Of a stretch of DNA of 61,041 nucleotides, positions 49,063-60,722 are shown piece after piece. The position numbers and the translations under genes were made by a program. The stretch comes from Gammaproteobacteria bacterium (lineage in GTDB: Bacteria > Pseudomonadota > Gammaproteobacteria > Enterobacterales > Alteromonadaceae), in the NCBI GenBank assembly GCA_018825965.1, contig JAHKAA010000022.1, forward strand, positions 1 through 61,041. The letters run 5' to 3'. The notes beneath the pieces were generated by a model, which saw only the letters and a program-made list of their open reading frames with translations, was not told where the DNA came from and made no database searches. Each line of letters opens with the position of its first letter. Position 1 is the first letter of the stretch.

Positions 49063-50361
49063 TTACCGCTTTGTCTTGCGAAGTTTGGCATAAAAGAAAC
49101 CATCCATCTGTTGCTGGCCCGGCAAAATTTGCCAGTGCAGTTGTGGGTGGCTATCGGCCAGCGGGATCAGTTGTGCATCTGCATGGTCGGCTAAAAAGGC
49201 TTCTATTTGTTGTTGGTTTTCTTCCGGCAACACAGAGCAGGTGGCATACAACAATTCAGCATCAGGTTTTAACAAAGGCCAGATGTTGCGCAGAATCTGT
49301 TGCTGCAATTCAACCAATGGCGCTATATCGGTTTTTTTCCGTAGCCAGCGAATATCGGGGTGACGACGGATCACGCCGGTGGCTGAACAGGGCACATCCA
49401 GCAAAATGCGGTCAAAGGTTTGAAAACCAGCCCAATCGTCCGGGTCTGCAGCGTCAGCAGCCATCACGCGGGCATCTAAACCTAAGCGGTCCAGATTGTC
49501 GTACACCCTGTCTAAACGGCGTGGGTCTTTATCCAGTGCTAATACATCGGCTTCTGGTGCCAGTTCCAGAATATGGCAGGTTTTGCCACCAGGAGCGCAA
49601 CAGGCATCTAACACTGAATCCTTGTTACGTGCTCCCAGGAAATAAGCGGCGTGCTGAGCTGCTCCATCCTGTACTGAAAACCAACCATCGGCATAACCTG
49701 GTAATAAGGTTACATCAGAGGCCTGTTCAAGCAATAAGGCACAAGGCAAATAAGCAAAAGGCTGACTGGCGGCTATACCTTCGGCAGCAAGAGCGGCTAA
49801 ATAAGCTTCGGGTGTGATACGTAACTGATTTACCCTCAGCCATAAAGGTGCTTTTTGCTGATTTTCATCCAGGATCTGTTGCCAGTTATCCGGATAAGCT
49901 TGTTGCAGCTGAGTAATGATCCAGCCTGGGTGGTTGTACTTGACCGGTAAAGGCGAGTCCTCGAAATCAAACACTTCAGGTTTACGTTGCACTGAACGTA
50001 ATACGGCGTTAATTAAACCTGTCAGGCTTTGGCCTTTTAATTCACGGGCTGCTTCGACTGTTTCGCCTATAGCGGCATGGTCTGGCACCCGTAAAAATTT
50101 CAACTGATACAAACCAACGTAAATTAAAAATTGCAGCGGGCGCAGATGTTTGACTAGCGGTTTATCCATCAGCTTCTGACAAACAGTTTCCAGCTGGGGC
50201 AAATAGCGCATCACACCAAAACAGATTTCCTGCAGCAGGGCTTTGTCTAAAGGGGAGTCCAGTTCAATCTGAGCTTTGTGTAAAACTTCTGACAAGGACT
50301 TCCCCTGATCCACTACCTGATAACAGGCTGTTGCTGCCAGAGCGCGTAAATTTTTACTCAT
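49063..50361 (-). CDS. rsmB: 16S rRNA m5C967 methyltransferase RsmB
   Basis: RsmB/Sun (432 residues) methylates C967 of 16S rRNA. An N-terminal NusB-like domain precedes the methyltransferase, with SAM loop [16 protein letters not shown] and the two catalytic cysteines in [18 protein letters not shown] and [11 protein letters not shown]. The start overlaps the fmt stop by 4 nt. Confidence 0.97.
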   Translation of the reverse strand: MSKNLRALAATACYQVVDQGKSLSEVLHKAQIELDSPLDKALLQEICFGVMRYLPQLETVCQKLMDKPLVKHLRPLQFLIYVGLYQLKFLRVPDHAAIGETVEAARELKGQSLTGLINAVLRSVQRKPEVFDFEDSPLPVKYNHPGWIITQLQQAYPDNWQQILDENQQKAPLWLRVNQLRITPEAYLAALAAEGIAASQPFAYLPCALLLEQASDVTLLPGYADGWFSVQDGAAQHAAYFLGARNKDSVLDACCAPGGKTCHILELAPEADVLALDKDPRRLDRVYDNLDRLGLDARVMAADAADPDDWAGFQTFDRILLDVPCSATGVIRRHPDIRWLRKKTDIAPLVELQQQILRNIWPLLKPDAELLYATCSVLPEENQQQIEAFLADHADAQLIPLADSHPQLHWQILPGQQQMDGFFYAKLRKTKR

Positions 50362-51320
50362 GTGCTCTGCTCATCAACAGGGGGCAATATCTGGCCTGGC
50401 TGAAACCAGTCGGCACGGCCATTGAGGAAATCCATTACTTTCATGGCTTTTTTGCCGGCAGGTTGTAATTCAGTGATCACTAAAACACCATCAGAGGTTT
50501 GAATGGCAATGCCTTTTTTATCGACCCGCAGCACCTGACCTGGCGTGCCTGAACCTGGTTCTGTCACAGCGCGCCAGATTTTTAACTGCTGAGTACCCAA
50601 TTGCAGATAACTCATAGGCCAGGGGTTAAAAGCACGGATTTCGCGTTCAAGCGCTATGGCCGGTTTGCTGAAATCCAATAAAGCTTCTTCTTTGGATAAT
50701 TTTTCGGCGTAGTTGGCTAATTCATCCTGTTGTGGCTGGGCTTTGGCCTGCAGCGCTTCAAGATCTGCTAAAGCTTCTACTAAAGCGACAGGGCCAGTCA
50801 GTGCCAGTTTGTCGTACAGGCTGGTGCTGGTTTCATCCACAGCTATAGGAGTGCTGACTTTACTCAGCATAGCGCCAGTATCCAGACCTATATCCATTTG
50901 CATAATGGTCACGCCAGATTCGGCATCACCTGCCCAAATGGCGCGTTGAATAGGAGCTGCGCCACGCCAGCGTGGCAATAAGGAACCATGCACATTGATG
51001 CAACCTAAACGAGGTGCATCTAAAGCAGCTTGTGGCAGGATCAGGCCATAAGCGACTACCACCATCAAATCCGCATTTAAAGCTGCTAATTCTTGTTGAG
51101 CAGCAGCTTTTTTTAACGACTTAGGCTGATAGACCGGAATATCATGTTGCAAAGCCAGTTGTTTTACCGGGCTTTGTTGCAACTGATGACCACGACCTGC
51201 TGGCCTGTCAGGTTGACTGTAGACGGCAATCACCTGATGAGGAGAATCCAGCAGGGCGGCGAGATGGCGGGCAGCAAAATCTGGTGTGCCCGCAAAAATA
51301 ATACGTAACGGAGTGGTCAA
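50358..51320 (-). CDS. fmt: Methionyl-tRNA formyltransferase
   Basis: Fmt (320 residues) formylates initiator Met-tRNA using 10-formyl-tetrahydrofolate. [15 protein letters not shown] is the start of the Rossmann fold and [20 protein letters not shown] carries the catalytic region. I chose a TTG at 51320 ([11 protein letters not shown]), with AGGAA 6 nt upstream; the frame runs 23 codons further, but that would overlap def and lacks family match. It starts 16 nt after def. Confidence 0.95.
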   Translation of the reverse strand: MTTPLRIIFAGTPDFAARHLAALLDSPHQVIAVYSQPDRPAGRGHQLQQSPVKQLALQHDIPVYQPKSLKKAAAQQELAALNADLMVVVAYGLILPQAALDAPRLGCINVHGSLLPRWRGAAPIQRAIWAGDAESGVTIMQMDIGLDTGAMLSKVSTPIAVDETSTSLYDKLALTGPVALVEALADLEALQAKAQPQQDELANYAEKLSKEEALLDFSKPAIALEREIRAFNPWPMSYLQLGTQQLKIWRAVTEPGSGTPGQVLRVDKKGIAIQTSDGVLVITELQPAGKKAMKVMDFLNGRADWFQPGQILPPVDEQST

Positions 51321-51336
51321 AATAATTCCTGCTTGG

Positions 51337-51843
51337 TTAACGGGCTGCGAGGCGAGCTTCTTTTTCCAGCTTTTTCTTAATACGGTCACGTTTTAACGGC
51401 GATAAATAGTCGATAAACAGCTTGCCCATTAAATGATCCAGCTCGTGCTGTAAACAAATCGCCAGTAAGCCTTCAGCCTGCAGTTCAAACCACTCGCCTT
51501 TGGTGTTTTGCGCTTTGACTGTCACTGCAGCGGCGCGTTCCACTTTGGCGTAGCTTTGTGGCACAGACAAGCAGCCTTCTTCGTATTCAGTGTCACCACT
51601 TTTGGCAATGATTTCAGGGTTGATAAAAATCATCGGCTCGTTACGGTTTTCTGAGACGTCGATCACTACAACCCGCTTGTGTACATTGACCTGAGTGGCC
51701 GCTAAACCTATGCCGTTTTCGTCATACATAGTGTCCAGCATATCTGCTGTTAATTGCTTAATTTCGGCCGTAACTTCAGGCACTGCTGCCGCTACTGTGC
51801 GTAAACGGTCGTCTGGATAATGTAAAACTGTTAATACTGTCAT
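51337..51843 (-). CDS. def: Peptide deformylase
   Basis: Def (168 residues) removes the formyl group from nascent peptides. The metal-site motifs [16 protein letters not shown] and [12 protein letters not shown] are intact. It pairs functionally with Fmt downstream. A divergent LysM-protein gene lies 121 nt away on the other strand. Confidence 0.97.
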   Translation of the reverse strand: MTVLTVLHYPDDRLRTVAAAVPEVTAEIKQLTADMLDTMYDENGIGLAATQVNVHKRVVVIDVSENRNEPMIFINPEIIAKSGDTEYEEGCLSVPQSYAKVERAAAVTVKAQNTKGEWFELQAEGLLAICLQHELDHLMGKLFIDYLSPLKRDRIKKKLEKEARLAAR

Positions 51844-51964
51844 GGAACCTACAAAAGTCGTCTATGTTCAATTGGCTGTGCTATGGTCTAATTTTAGCCA
51901 TTTATGCACAGTATGAATAGCTTAGTGTGCAAGAATTACTATAAGTACGGATGGGGATGGTGTT

Positions 51965-53122
51965 ATGCGACAGCAGCTTCTTGCTTTTTTGGTCAGCTTT
52001 TCTGTGTTTTTCAGTATGGATCTGGTGGCTGATGAGCTGAAACTCAAGGTTGATGCGCCAACCTTGTATCTGGTGAAAACCGGCGATACCTTATGGGATA
52101 TAGCTGGCTTGTATCTGCAGCACCCCTGGTTATGGCCACGTTTGTGGAAGCTAAACCCTCAGGTGAATAATCCCCATCTGATTTACCCTGGTGATCAGTT
52201 GCATTTGCAGTTTGATGCCGATGGTCAGCCGATTCTGACGTTAAACAGTCAAAGAGTGGCGGTCAGTTCGTCAGACTCAGTGCAGGCACCAGGTCATTCC
52301 GCAGTTTCAGGCAGCATCAAATTAACACCGCAAATCCGCCGTATAGCAAAAGCAGATAAACCTGTGCCATCTATTGCCCTGACCCTGATAGAACCTTTTT
52401 TATCGGAAGAGCAACTGGTTTCAGAAGATCAGCTGGAAAACCTGCCTTATGTGTTGGGGGGCAAGGATAACGTGAAAAACGCTGTATCTGGCCATCTGCT
52501 GTACGTCAAAGGCGAGCTGGACCAAACCCAACGTTATGGCATTTATCGCCAGGGGGAAGCTTATGAAGATCCGCAAACCGGTGATCTGATGGGTTATGAA
52601 GCTGTATTAATGGCTGAAGCTAAAGTCTTGCCGCCAGCTATGGTGGATGAACAACAAGTCAGCCGGATTGAAGTGCAAAACTCCAGACGGGAAGTGAGGC
52701 AAGGTGATCGCTTATTAGCTATGCCGCAGCATTCGGTGTATCCGGATTTTTTTCAGTTACAGTCACCAGAAAGTCCGGTGTCGGGTGTGATAGTGGATAG
52801 TGCTTCTCAGTGGCGTGAGTTTGCCAAAGGGGAAATTGTGCTGTTGAATCAAGGGCAGAATGCTCAGCTGCAACCTGGTCATTTGCTGGGAATATTTCGT
52901 CAGTCACCGCCAGTGGTCGATTTGGGTGATAAACCTTCTTATCCGGAGGACAGCGACAAACTCCAGCGTATTTTGCATGAAGTGGTGGGCTCTGCTGATG
53001 AAATGCCAACTGAGCTCGTAGGCCAGCTGATGATTGTAAAAGTGGACGAATACAGCAGCTTTGCAATGATTTTACGCACCGAACAGCCAGTTCGGGTGGG
53101 AGATTTAATAGGTAATCTCTGA
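51965..53122 (+). CDS. LysM-domain envelope protein
   Basis: A 385-residue exported protein: an N-terminal signal-like segment (QQLLAFLVSFSVFFSMDLVA), then one LysM peptidoglycan-binding domain at about 35-80 (YLVKTGDTLWDIAGLYL, then IYPGDQLHL). The remaining 300 residues resemble the uncharacterised extension of proteins encoded before dprA in many gammaproteobacteria; no enzyme motif is visible. The function is unknown, probably envelope-related. GGGGAT lies upstream. The dprA gene follows after 22 nt. Confidence 0.88.
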   Translation: MRQQLLAFLVSFSVFFSMDLVADELKLKVDAPTLYLVKTGDTLWDIAGLYLQHPWLWPRLWKLNPQVNNPHLIYPGDQLHLQFDADGQPILTLNSQRVAVSSSDSVQAPGHSAVSGSIKLTPQIRRIAKADKPVPSIALTLIEPFLSEEQLVSEDQLENLPYVLGGKDNVKNAVSGHLLYVKGELDQTQRYGIYRQGEAYEDPQTGDLMGYEAVLMAEAKVLPPAMVDEQQVSRIEVQNSRREVRQGDRLLAMPQHSVYPDFFQLQSPESPVSGVIVDSASQWREFAKGEIVLLNQGQNAQLQPGHLLGIFRQSPPVVDLGDKPSYPEDSDKLQRILHEVVGSADEMPTELVGQLMIVKVDEYSSFAMILRTEQPVRVGDLIGNL

Positions 53123-53144
53123 TGGTTTAACAAAGGAGAGGAAG

Positions 53145-54236
53145 ATGGATGACCTCGAGCATTGGATCCGTTTAGCTGCTATTCCATCTATGGACAGACT
53201 GAAGCATCAGCAGTGGGCAGAGCTGGTTTCTTCAGCTGACTTCCAGCAACTGGATGATCAGCAACTGCAGCAGCTGGGTTTTACGGCAGGCCAAATCCAG
53301 TGCCACAGAGCCATCACGCCGCAGCGTATTGAGCATTGCCTTGAGTGGCTGCAAAGCAGCCCTAATCACCATTTTATCCGTTACACAGACCCGCTTTACC
53401 CTGAATTACTCAGCCAGATTAAGCAGCCGCCTTTTGCCTTGTTTATCAAAGGTAACCCGGCTTTGTTAAACGAAGCGCAGATAGCCATAGTGGGCAGTCG
53501 TCAGCCCACGGCAACAGGTAAACAAGTGGCCTTTAACTTCGCGGCTGATTTATGCCGATTAGGTTTAACTGTCACCAGCGGTCTGGCCAAGGGCATAGAT
53601 GGTTGCAGTCATAGAGGGGCTTTGTCGGTGTTGGGCAACACCATAGCTGTACTTGGTCATGGTTTTGATACTGTGTATCCGGCGCAGCATAAAGAATTGG
53701 CCGCAGAAGTTGCCAACAGTGGCGCTTTGGTGTCGGAATTTTTACCTGATGTGCCGCCTAAAGGAGATCATTTCCCGCTACGTAACCGTATAGTTGTAGG
53801 CTTAAGTGTAGGAACTTTAGTAGTGGAAGCCGCGCTTAAAAGTGGTTCTTTGATTAGCGCTGGTTATGCAGCAGAGTATAGCCGGGAGCTTTTTGTGATC
53901 CCTGGTTCCATCTACAATCCGCAGTCGGCAGGCTGCCATCAGTTAATTCAGCAAGGTGCTAAATTAACCACTTGTGTGGCCGATATCATAGAAGAATGGA
54001 GCTTTTTGCAAAATAACAGTCTAAGTACTGTAAAGGACAAAGAAAAAAAGTTACAAACAGGCTTGTTTGACGACGGCTTGTTGGCTAACGTAGGAGATGA
54101 GGCCACTGCGATAGATCGTATTGCAGAACGTAGTGGTTTATCTGTAGCGCAAGTCTCAATTGAATTGCTTCAACTGGAATTGGCCGGTGAAGTGGCAGCA
54201 GTACCTGGTGGTTACATCAGAGTGAGGAGGGCCTGA
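53145..54236 (+). CDS. dprA: DNA-processing protein DprA (Smf)
   Basis: DprA (363 residues) binds single-stranded DNA and loads RecA during transformation. The Rossmann core carries VGSRQPTATGKQVA, TSGLAKGIDGCSHRGAL, VLGHGFDTVYP and FPLRNRIVVGLS, all typical. A winged-helix tail follows (ATAIDRIAERSGLSVAQVSIELLQLEL). AGGAGAGG precedes the ATG. It is followed 2 nt later by smg. Confidence 0.96.
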   Translation: MDDLEHWIRLAAIPSMDRLKHQQWAELVSSADFQQLDDQQLQQLGFTAGQIQCHRAITPQRIEHCLEWLQSSPNHHFIRYTDPLYPELLSQIKQPPFALFIKGNPALLNEAQIAIVGSRQPTATGKQVAFNFAADLCRLGLTVTSGLAKGIDGCSHRGALSVLGNTIAVLGHGFDTVYPAQHKELAAEVANSGALVSEFLPDVPPKGDHFPLRNRIVVGLSVGTLVVEAALKSGSLISAGYAAEYSRELFVIPGSIYNPQSAGCHQLIQQGAKLTTCVADIIEEWSFLQNNSLSTVKDKEKKLQTGLFDDGLLANVGDEATAIDRIAERSGLSVAQVSIELLQLELAGEVAAVPGGYIRVRRA

Positions 54237-54238
54237 CT

Positions 54239-54712
54239 ATGTTTGATATCCTCATATATTTGTTCGAAAACTACATCCATAATGAGTCAGAAATTTATGT
54301 GAATCATGCCGATCTGCAGCGTGAGCTCAGCAAAGCCGGTTTCCATGATGATGATATTTTTAAGGCCCTGCGTTGGCTGGATTCTTTATCAGCTTTGCAG
54401 GAAAGTCATGTTAAGCCCTATTTAACCAAAGTTAATTCGACCGCAGTGCGTATTTATACTGCGGAAGAGCAACGTAAGCTGGAGACTGAGTGTCAGGGTT
54501 TCCTGCTGTTTCTGGAACAAATCAACGTGCTGGACGCGCCCACCCGCGAGATGGTTTTGGACAGAGTCATGGACCTGGATCAGAGTGCTGTGAGTCTGGA
54601 CGATTTAAAATGGGTGGTGTTGATGGTGCTGTTTAATGTGCCTGGTCGTGAAAATGCTTATGCCCAGATGGAAGACCTTATTTTTGACGAACCTACAGGG
54701 CCGCTGCATTAA
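54239..54712 (+). CDS. smg: Smg/DUF494 family protein
   Basis: Smg (157 residues), a conserved gammaproteobacterial protein of unknown function. MFDILIYLFENYIHNESEI and the end LKWVVLMVLFNVPGRENAYAQMEDLIF are diagnostic. It lies 2 nt after dprA and its stop codon is inside the stem of the following terminator. Confidence 0.94.
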   Translation: MFDILIYLFENYIHNESEIYVNHADLQRELSKAGFHDDDIFKALRWLDSLSALQESHVKPYLTKVNSTAVRIYTAEEQRKLETECQGFLLFLEQINVLDAPTREMVLDRVMDLDQSAVSLDDLKWVVLMVLFNVPGRENAYAQMEDLIFDEPTGPLH

Positions 54713-54723
54713 GCGGCCTTTTT
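54699..54723 (+). terminator. Terminator overlapping the smg stop codon
   Basis: GGCCGCT-GCATTA-AGCGGCC hairpin, then five T. The TAA stop of smg (54710-54712) falls in the loop and stem. Confidence 0.87.
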
Positions 54724-54760
54724 CGTTATAATCCCGGCAGTTTTCTTCTATGGCCTTTGT

Positions 54761-55306
54761 ATGTCCCAATCTGACGATACACTTTTTCAACACGAAAAAA
54801 CCGCAGAGCCTTGTCCTCTGTGTGGCCATGCTTTGCAGATTAAAAGTGGCAAAAACGGGCCTTTTTTAGGCTGTAGCAACTATCCGGCCTGTAATTACCT
54901 CAAAGCGCTGCATCCCCATGAAAATACAGTGGTAAAAGTACTAGAGGATCAACTTTGTCCAGAATGCGGAAACGAGTTGGCGGTAAAAAACGGCCGTTAC
55001 GGTATGTTTATTGGTTGTAGTCACTACCCGCATTGCCATTTTATTGTGCATGCCGATGAACCCGAACCTGGTGATATGCTGTGCCCTGAATGCAAAAAAG
55101 GTCAGTTACTGGAGCGTACCAGTAAATACGGCAAAGCTTTTTATGGCTGCAGCAGATACCCGGATTGCAAATGTTTGCTGAATTTTAAGCCTGTCGAAGG
55201 GCTGTGCCAGTTCTGTAATTATCCATTGTTGATGGAAAAACCTTCGGTTTCTGGTGTGAAACTACTGTGCGCCAGTAAAAAATGCCAGAAAGTGCAGGGG
55301 AATTAA
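54761..55306 (+). CDS. yrdD: Topoisomerase-type zinc-ribbon protein (YrdD)
   Basis: A 181-residue protein made of topoisomerase I C-terminal C4 zinc ribbons: CPLCGHAL..GCSNYPACNY, CPECGNEL..GCSHYPHCHF, CPECKKGQ..GCSRYPDCKC and a fourth, degenerate CQFCNYPLL unit. It has no catalytic topoisomerase domain. YrdD sits at this place in E. coli (smg-yrdD-tsaC). It probably binds single-stranded DNA. purK converges on it at a 39-nt gap. Confidence 0.93.
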   Translation: MSQSDDTLFQHEKTAEPCPLCGHALQIKSGKNGPFLGCSNYPACNYLKALHPHENTVVKVLEDQLCPECGNELAVKNGRYGMFIGCSHYPHCHFIVHADEPEPGDMLCPECKKGQLLERTSKYGKAFYGCSRYPDCKCLLNFKPVEGLCQFCNYPLLMEKPSVSGVKLLCASKKCQKVQGN

Positions 55307-55345
55307 AGCTGGCAAAGAAAAGGCTCCTTCGCCAGCATGAGAGTG

Positions 55346-56497
55346 TTATTGCAGTTGTTTCAGGCGAGCCGCCACTAAATCCAGTTCAGGAAACTCATCT
55401 TCAGGTAAATGCTGACGCAACAGATCAAAACGTTGTGCCAGTTCGCTGGTGCTGGTGGCACTTAAATTGATATGGCCCATTTTTCGGCCCGGCCTTTTGC
55501 CTTTGCCGTACCAATGTAAATGGCAGCTTGGCAACGTTAATACTGCCGGGCTGACATGATCTTCACCCAGAATATTCACCATCAAGGTTGGACGTACTAA
55601 AGCTGTGCTGCCGAGTGGTAAACCACAAACTGCCCGCAAATGGTTTTCAAACTGGCAGGTGTCAGCACCTTGTTGCGTCCAGTGTCCTGAGTTATGCACC
55701 CTTGGTGCTATCTCATTCACCAGCAACTGATCGCCAACCTGAAAAAACTCCAGCGCCAATACGCCGACGTAATCCAAAGCCGTGGCTACAGCTTCAAACA
55801 TCTGCTTAGCTTGTTGTTGTAATTCCTGCTGACCAGGTAAAGCGAGCGATACCGCAAGCACACCAGAGACATGATGATTTTCCGTCAGAGGGTAAACCAC
55901 CATATCTCCAGCCTGATTACGGGCGCCAACTAAACTGACTTCACGGTCAAAGCGGACAAACTGCTCCGCCACTATAGCTTGAGGTAAAGTGTGATCAGCG
56001 CCCGCCATAAACTGCTGAATATCAGCCCACACAGCTTGCGCGTCAGCCTGAGTTTTTAAACGCCATTGGCCTTTGCCGTCATAACCGGCCAACGCGCTTT
56101 TCAGCACCAGTGGTAAACCCAGCTGCTCAATCGCCTGATAAAAATCCTGTTCAGTCACCACAATTTTATAAGCGGCGTTAGTCACACCTGCTTTATCCAG
56201 CAATTGTTTTTCCTGACGCCTGTCGCCACCAGCTTTAATAGCTGTGCTGTTCGGTAAAAACTTACCGCTTTGCTGACACAGCTCCTGCACCGGGTAAGGG
56301 ATATGCTCAAACTCAGAAGTGATCACATCCGCATTGGCTATAGCTTGTGCCAGACCAGTCCCCAGTTTTTGCTGAGTGACAGGGTCAACAATAGTGTCGC
56401 TGTTCACATCATAAGCTGAAACTTTTAAGTTCAGCGGTGTGCCAGCCAGGCTCATCATGCGAGCCAGTTGACCAGCACCTAAAACCAGAACCTTCAT
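55346..56497 (-). CDS. purK: N5-carboxyaminoimidazole ribonucleotide synthase PurK
   Basis: PurK (383 residues) is an ATP-grasp enzyme that carboxylates AIR with bicarbonate in purine synthesis. It begins [19 protein letters not shown], has the ATP-grasp segment [18 protein letters not shown] and the metal/ATP segment [16 protein letters not shown]. It follows purE by 3 nt. Confidence 0.97.
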   Translation of the reverse strand: MKVLVLGAGQLARMMSLAGTPLNLKVSAYDVNSDTIVDPVTQQKLGTGLAQAIANADVITSEFEHIPYPVQELCQQSGKFLPNSTAIKAGGDRRQEKQLLDKAGVTNAAYKIVVTEQDFYQAIEQLGLPLVLKSALAGYDGKGQWRLKTQADAQAVWADIQQFMAGADHTLPQAIVAEQFVRFDREVSLVGARNQAGDMVVYPLTENHHVSGVLAVSLALPGQQELQQQAKQMFEAVATALDYVGVLALEFFQVGDQLLVNEIAPRVHNSGHWTQQGADTCQFENHLRAVCGLPLGSTALVRPTLMVNILGEDHVSPAVLTLPSCHLHWYGKGKRPGRKMGHINLSATSTSELAQRFDLLRQHLPEDEFPELDLVAARLKQLQ

Positions 56498-56500
56498 CAG

Positions 56501-56986
56501 TTATTCCTCGGCTGGGTTAGGCTGGGCAAGCACTGTGTCTGTTTGTTCTTTGCGGAATGCATCAATTTTGCTCATCAGCTCTGCATCAGAGGTCGCCAGA
56601 ATTTGAGCTGCCAATAAACCAGCGTTGGTCGCGCCAGCTTCGCCGATCGCAAGGGTACCCACTGCAACACCTTTAGGCATCTGCACTATGGATAACAAAG
56701 AGTCCAGACCTTTTAAGGCTTTAGACTGCACAGGCACACCTAAGACGGGCAAGCTGGTAAAAGCCGCAGCCATACCAGGTAAATGTGCTGCACCACCTGC
56801 ACCTGCAATAATGACTTTTAAACCACGAGCAGCTGCACTAGTGGCGTAGTCGGCTAAGAGTTGAGGCGTTCTGTGAGCTGAAACAACGGTAGTTTCATAG
56901 GCGATTTGAAAACGATCTAACATATCGGCCGCGTTTTTCATTGTGGGCCAATCAGATTTAGACCCCATGATAATACCTACTTTCAT
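56501..56986 (-). CDS. purE: N5-carboxyaminoimidazole ribonucleotide mutase PurE
   Basis: PurE (161 residues) moves the carboxyl group of N5-CAIR to give [30 protein letters not shown] and [15 protein letters not shown] form the active site. I chose the ATG at 56986 with AAGGAA upstream; an upstream extension of 11 codons is unlikely. purE and purK form an operon. Confidence 0.96.
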   Translation of the reverse strand: MKVGIIMGSKSDWPTMKNAADMLDRFQIAYETTVVSAHRTPQLLADYATSAAARGLKVIIAGAGGAAHLPGMAAAFTSLPVLGVPVQSKALKGLDSLLSIVQMPKGVAVGTLAIGEAGATNAGLLAAQILATSDAELMSKIDAFRKEQTDTVLAQPNPAEE

Positions 56987-57132
56987 CGTTGTTTCCTTAA
57001 AGCTGCTAAGAACTGGCATAATAAGGCCGCTATTATATACGCAAAGTCATTGAAGCTGTAGCTTCTGCTAAGACTCTGGCCGTGACCAGAAAGACTTTTG
57101 ACTAAAAAACCTCAGATACAGGGCTCAGAAAA

Positions 57133-58664
<1,532 letters not shown>

Positions 58665-58680
58665 GTGCAGGCGTCAGGGA

Positions 58681-59121
58681 TTATCTGTTAATCATATGGC
58701 TGGCCAGTTGCGCCAGCGAATGACTTAAGCCCTGGCGTAATAACTTGTCTTCTACCACTTCAGCCAAAGCTTTATCCATACAAAACATCCATTGATCGCG
58801 CATCTGCTGATCCACAGCAAAAGGCATATGGCGCATCCGCAAACGTGGATGACCATATTTTTCTTCAAACAAAGCAGGGCCACCCAACCAGCCGGATAAA
58901 AACTCAAAAAACTTTTGCTTTATGTTATCCAGAGGCAGAGGATGGATGGCATACAATTGTGCGGCTTCAGGCGCTGTCGACATAATGTCGTAGAATCTGT
59001 TGGCCAGACGTCGTGTTGCTGCTTCGCCGCCAATCAGCTCATAAGGCGTAGTCGCCGGAGTCGGATGTGGCTTGCTATTTGGCTGGCTTTTATTAAAAAT
59101 CGAGTCAAACAACTTTTTCAT
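58681..59121 (-). CDS. Group II truncated haemoglobin
   Basis: A 146-residue truncated haemoglobin with an N-terminal extension of about 25 residues. FFEFLSGWLGGPALFEEKYG, the proximal histidine at His98 (RMRHMPFAV) and Trp111 (G8) mark it as group II (trHbO-like). Such proteins bind O2 or NO and may act against oxidative or nitrosative stress. I chose the ATG at 59121 (MKKLFDSIF). Its start is only 9 nt from the divergent aroE start, so its promoter must lie inside aroE. Confidence 0.92.
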   Translation of the reverse strand: MKKLFDSIFNKSQPNSKPHPTPATTPYELIGGEAATRRLANRFYDIMSTAPEAAQLYAIHPLPLDNIKQKFFEFLSGWLGGPALFEEKYGHPRLRMRHMPFAVDQQMRDQWMFCMDKALAEVVEDKLLRQGLSHSLAQLASHMINR

Positions 59122-59130
59122 GGTGAACCT

Positions 59131-59946
59131 GTGGACCGTTACGCTGTATTTGGAAATCCTGTTGGGCACTCAAAATCGCCGCTGATCCATAGCTGGTTTG
59201 CCAAACAAACCGCACAAGCTTTGAGTTACGAAGCCATTTTAGCACCGGTCGACGCCTTTGCCGACAGCTGGTTTAGCTTTGTCGCTGCGGGTGGCCGTGG
59301 TGGCAATGTCACAGTGCCTTTTAAAGAGCAGGCTTATCAGTTGGCAGAACAACTCAGTGAACGCGCTTTACAAGCCGGAGCAGTGAACACCTTCTATATA
59401 GATAGAGCCGGAGTGCTTTGTGGGGATAACACCGATGGTGTAGGTTTAGTGGCTGATTTAACCCGACTGGGGGCAGAGTTAAAAAACGCTTCGGTTTTAG
59501 TCTTAGGTGCTGGTGGTGCTTGCCGTGGTGCTGTAGGGCCTTTACTGGCTGCTGGTGTAAAGCATATTCATATCGCCAACAGAACTGCAGCCAAAGCAGA
59601 CGCTATAGCCGGGCTCTTTGATAACAGAGTCACAGCATCTGGTTATAACCAAGTGCCAGCTAAAGAATGGAACCTGGTCATCAACGCTACTTCAAGTGGG
59701 CTGGACCAACAAAGACCTGCTTTAGCAGAACAACATCTGAAGCACTGCACCTTGGCCTACGATATGTTGTATGGCAAAGAGCCGACGGCTTTTCTGATCT
59801 GGTGTCAGCAACAAGGTGTGCCTCTATGTGCTGATGGTTTAGGTATGTTAGTCAGTCAGGCCGCTGAAAGTTTTGCCATATGGCGTGGCGTAAAACCTGA
59901 TGTCACTCCGGTACTGCAACAACTGACGGCTATGGTGAAAGCATGA
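59131..59946 (+). CDS. aroE: Shikimate 5-dehydrogenase AroE
   Basis: AroE (271 residues) reduces 3-dehydroshikimate with NADPH. It starts with GTG at 59131: M-DRYAVFGNPVGHSKSPLIHS is the exact family start, followed by the catalytic Lys in NVTVPFKEQAYQLAE and the NADP loop VLGAGGACRGAV. The open frame extends 72 codons further upstream but into the divergent haemoglobin gene, so it is not used. Its stop overlaps yrdB by 4 nt. Confidence 0.96.
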   Translation: MDRYAVFGNPVGHSKSPLIHSWFAKQTAQALSYEAILAPVDAFADSWFSFVAAGGRGGNVTVPFKEQAYQLAEQLSERALQAGAVNTFYIDRAGVLCGDNTDGVGLVADLTRLGAELKNASVLVLGAGGACRGAVGPLLAAGVKHIHIANRTAAKADAIAGLFDNRVTASGYNQVPAKEWNLVINATSSGLDQQRPALAEQHLKHCTLAYDMLYGKEPTAFLIWCQQQGVPLCADGLGMLVSQAAESFAIWRGVKPDVTPVLQQLTAMVKA

Positions 59947-60191
59947 ACCAGCAGCTGATTTTTAATCATGACTTCAGTTTTGATGAAACTACAGATTCGG
60001 TCAGCTGCAGTTGTTTAGCTGCAGGCATGCGGTTACGTATCTATATAAAGAAGCCACAAGGCTGGGATAACCAAAGCTGGCTTGAGCAAATAAAAGAAGA
60101 CTGTTTTTATTGGGAAGAACAAATAGAAGAAGCGGCCAAACAAGACCGCTTTAACGAGGATGGTGTTTTGTATCTGGATGGCTCAGCTTAA
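59943..60191 (+). CDS. yrdB: DUF1488 family protein (YrdB)
   Basis: An 82-residue acidic protein of the DUF1488/YrdB family, identified by size, the MNQQLIFNHDFSFDE start and its position directly after aroE. The function is unknown. Its 3' end overlaps the convergent yrdA by 9 nt. Confidence 0.85.
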   Translation: MNQQLIFNHDFSFDETTDSVSCSCLAAGMRLRIYIKKPQGWDNQSWLEQIKEDCFYWEEQIEEAAKQDRFNEDGVLYLDGSA

Positions 60192-60722
60192 CGGCTCGGC
60201 CAGATACTCATCTTTTAATACCACATAGTTCATAGCAGACTGCGTCAGAAAACTACGCTCTGCTTCATTAAGCACCCTGGCTTGTTTCACCGGGCTGCCT
60301 ACATATAAGTAACCAGACTCTAATCTTTTGCCTGGTGGCACCAAACTACCAGCACCAATAATGACATCGTCTTCTACTACAACATCGTCCATCACTATAG
60401 CGCCCATACCCACCAGAATACGATTGCCCAACTGACAGCCGTGCAACATCACTTTATGTCCTACCGTGACATCGTCTCCTATAAGAAGAGGAGAACCCGC
60501 CCGGTTCTTGGTGCTTGGGCGCGATACATGTAGTACAGAACCGTCCTGCACATTAGTTCGCTCACCAATACGGATAATGTTTACATCACCCCGTGCTGCT
60601 ACTAAGGGCCAGATACTACTATTGAGGCCAATTTGAATATCGCCGACCAAAACAGACGATGGATGCACATAAACTCCGTCAGCAAGCTGTGGAGTTTTAC
60701 CTTTATATGAAGTTAATGACAT
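60183..60722 (-). CDS. yrdA: Gamma-class carbonic anhydrase family protein YrdA
   Basis: A 179-residue left-handed beta-helix (hexapeptide-repeat) protein, 184 residues in E. coli. Metal-site histidines are in GSVLHVSR, VGHKVMLHGC, as in gamma carbonic anhydrases, although YrdA's activity is unproven. I chose the ATG at 60722, preceded by GAGGAA. It converges with yrdB and is divergent from the rRNA promoters at the right edge. Confidence 0.94.
   Translation of the reverse strand: MSLTSYKGKTPQLADGVYVHPSSVLVGDIQIGLNSSIWPLVAARGDVNIIRIGERTNVQDGSVLHVSRPSTKNRAGSPLLIGDDVTVGHKVMLHGCQLGNRILVGMGAIVMDDVVVEDDVIIGAGSLVPPGKRLESGYLYVGSPVKQARVLNEAERSFLTQSAMNYVVLKDEYLAEPLS

Noticed and set aside
49071..49817. 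A 248-codon open frame on the plus strand, antisense to rsmB
   Set aside because: It has no recognisable domain, a composition typical of antisense shadow, and lies wholly within a clear rsmB gene.
55308..55336. GCTGGC/GCCAGC inverted repeat between yrdD and purK
   Set aside because: Only 6 bp with a 17-nt loop and no T run; too weak to call a terminator.
58915..59130. 72-codon upstream extension of aroE
   Set aside because: It runs through the haemoglobin gene on the other strand and does not match AroE; the family start is the GTG at 59131.
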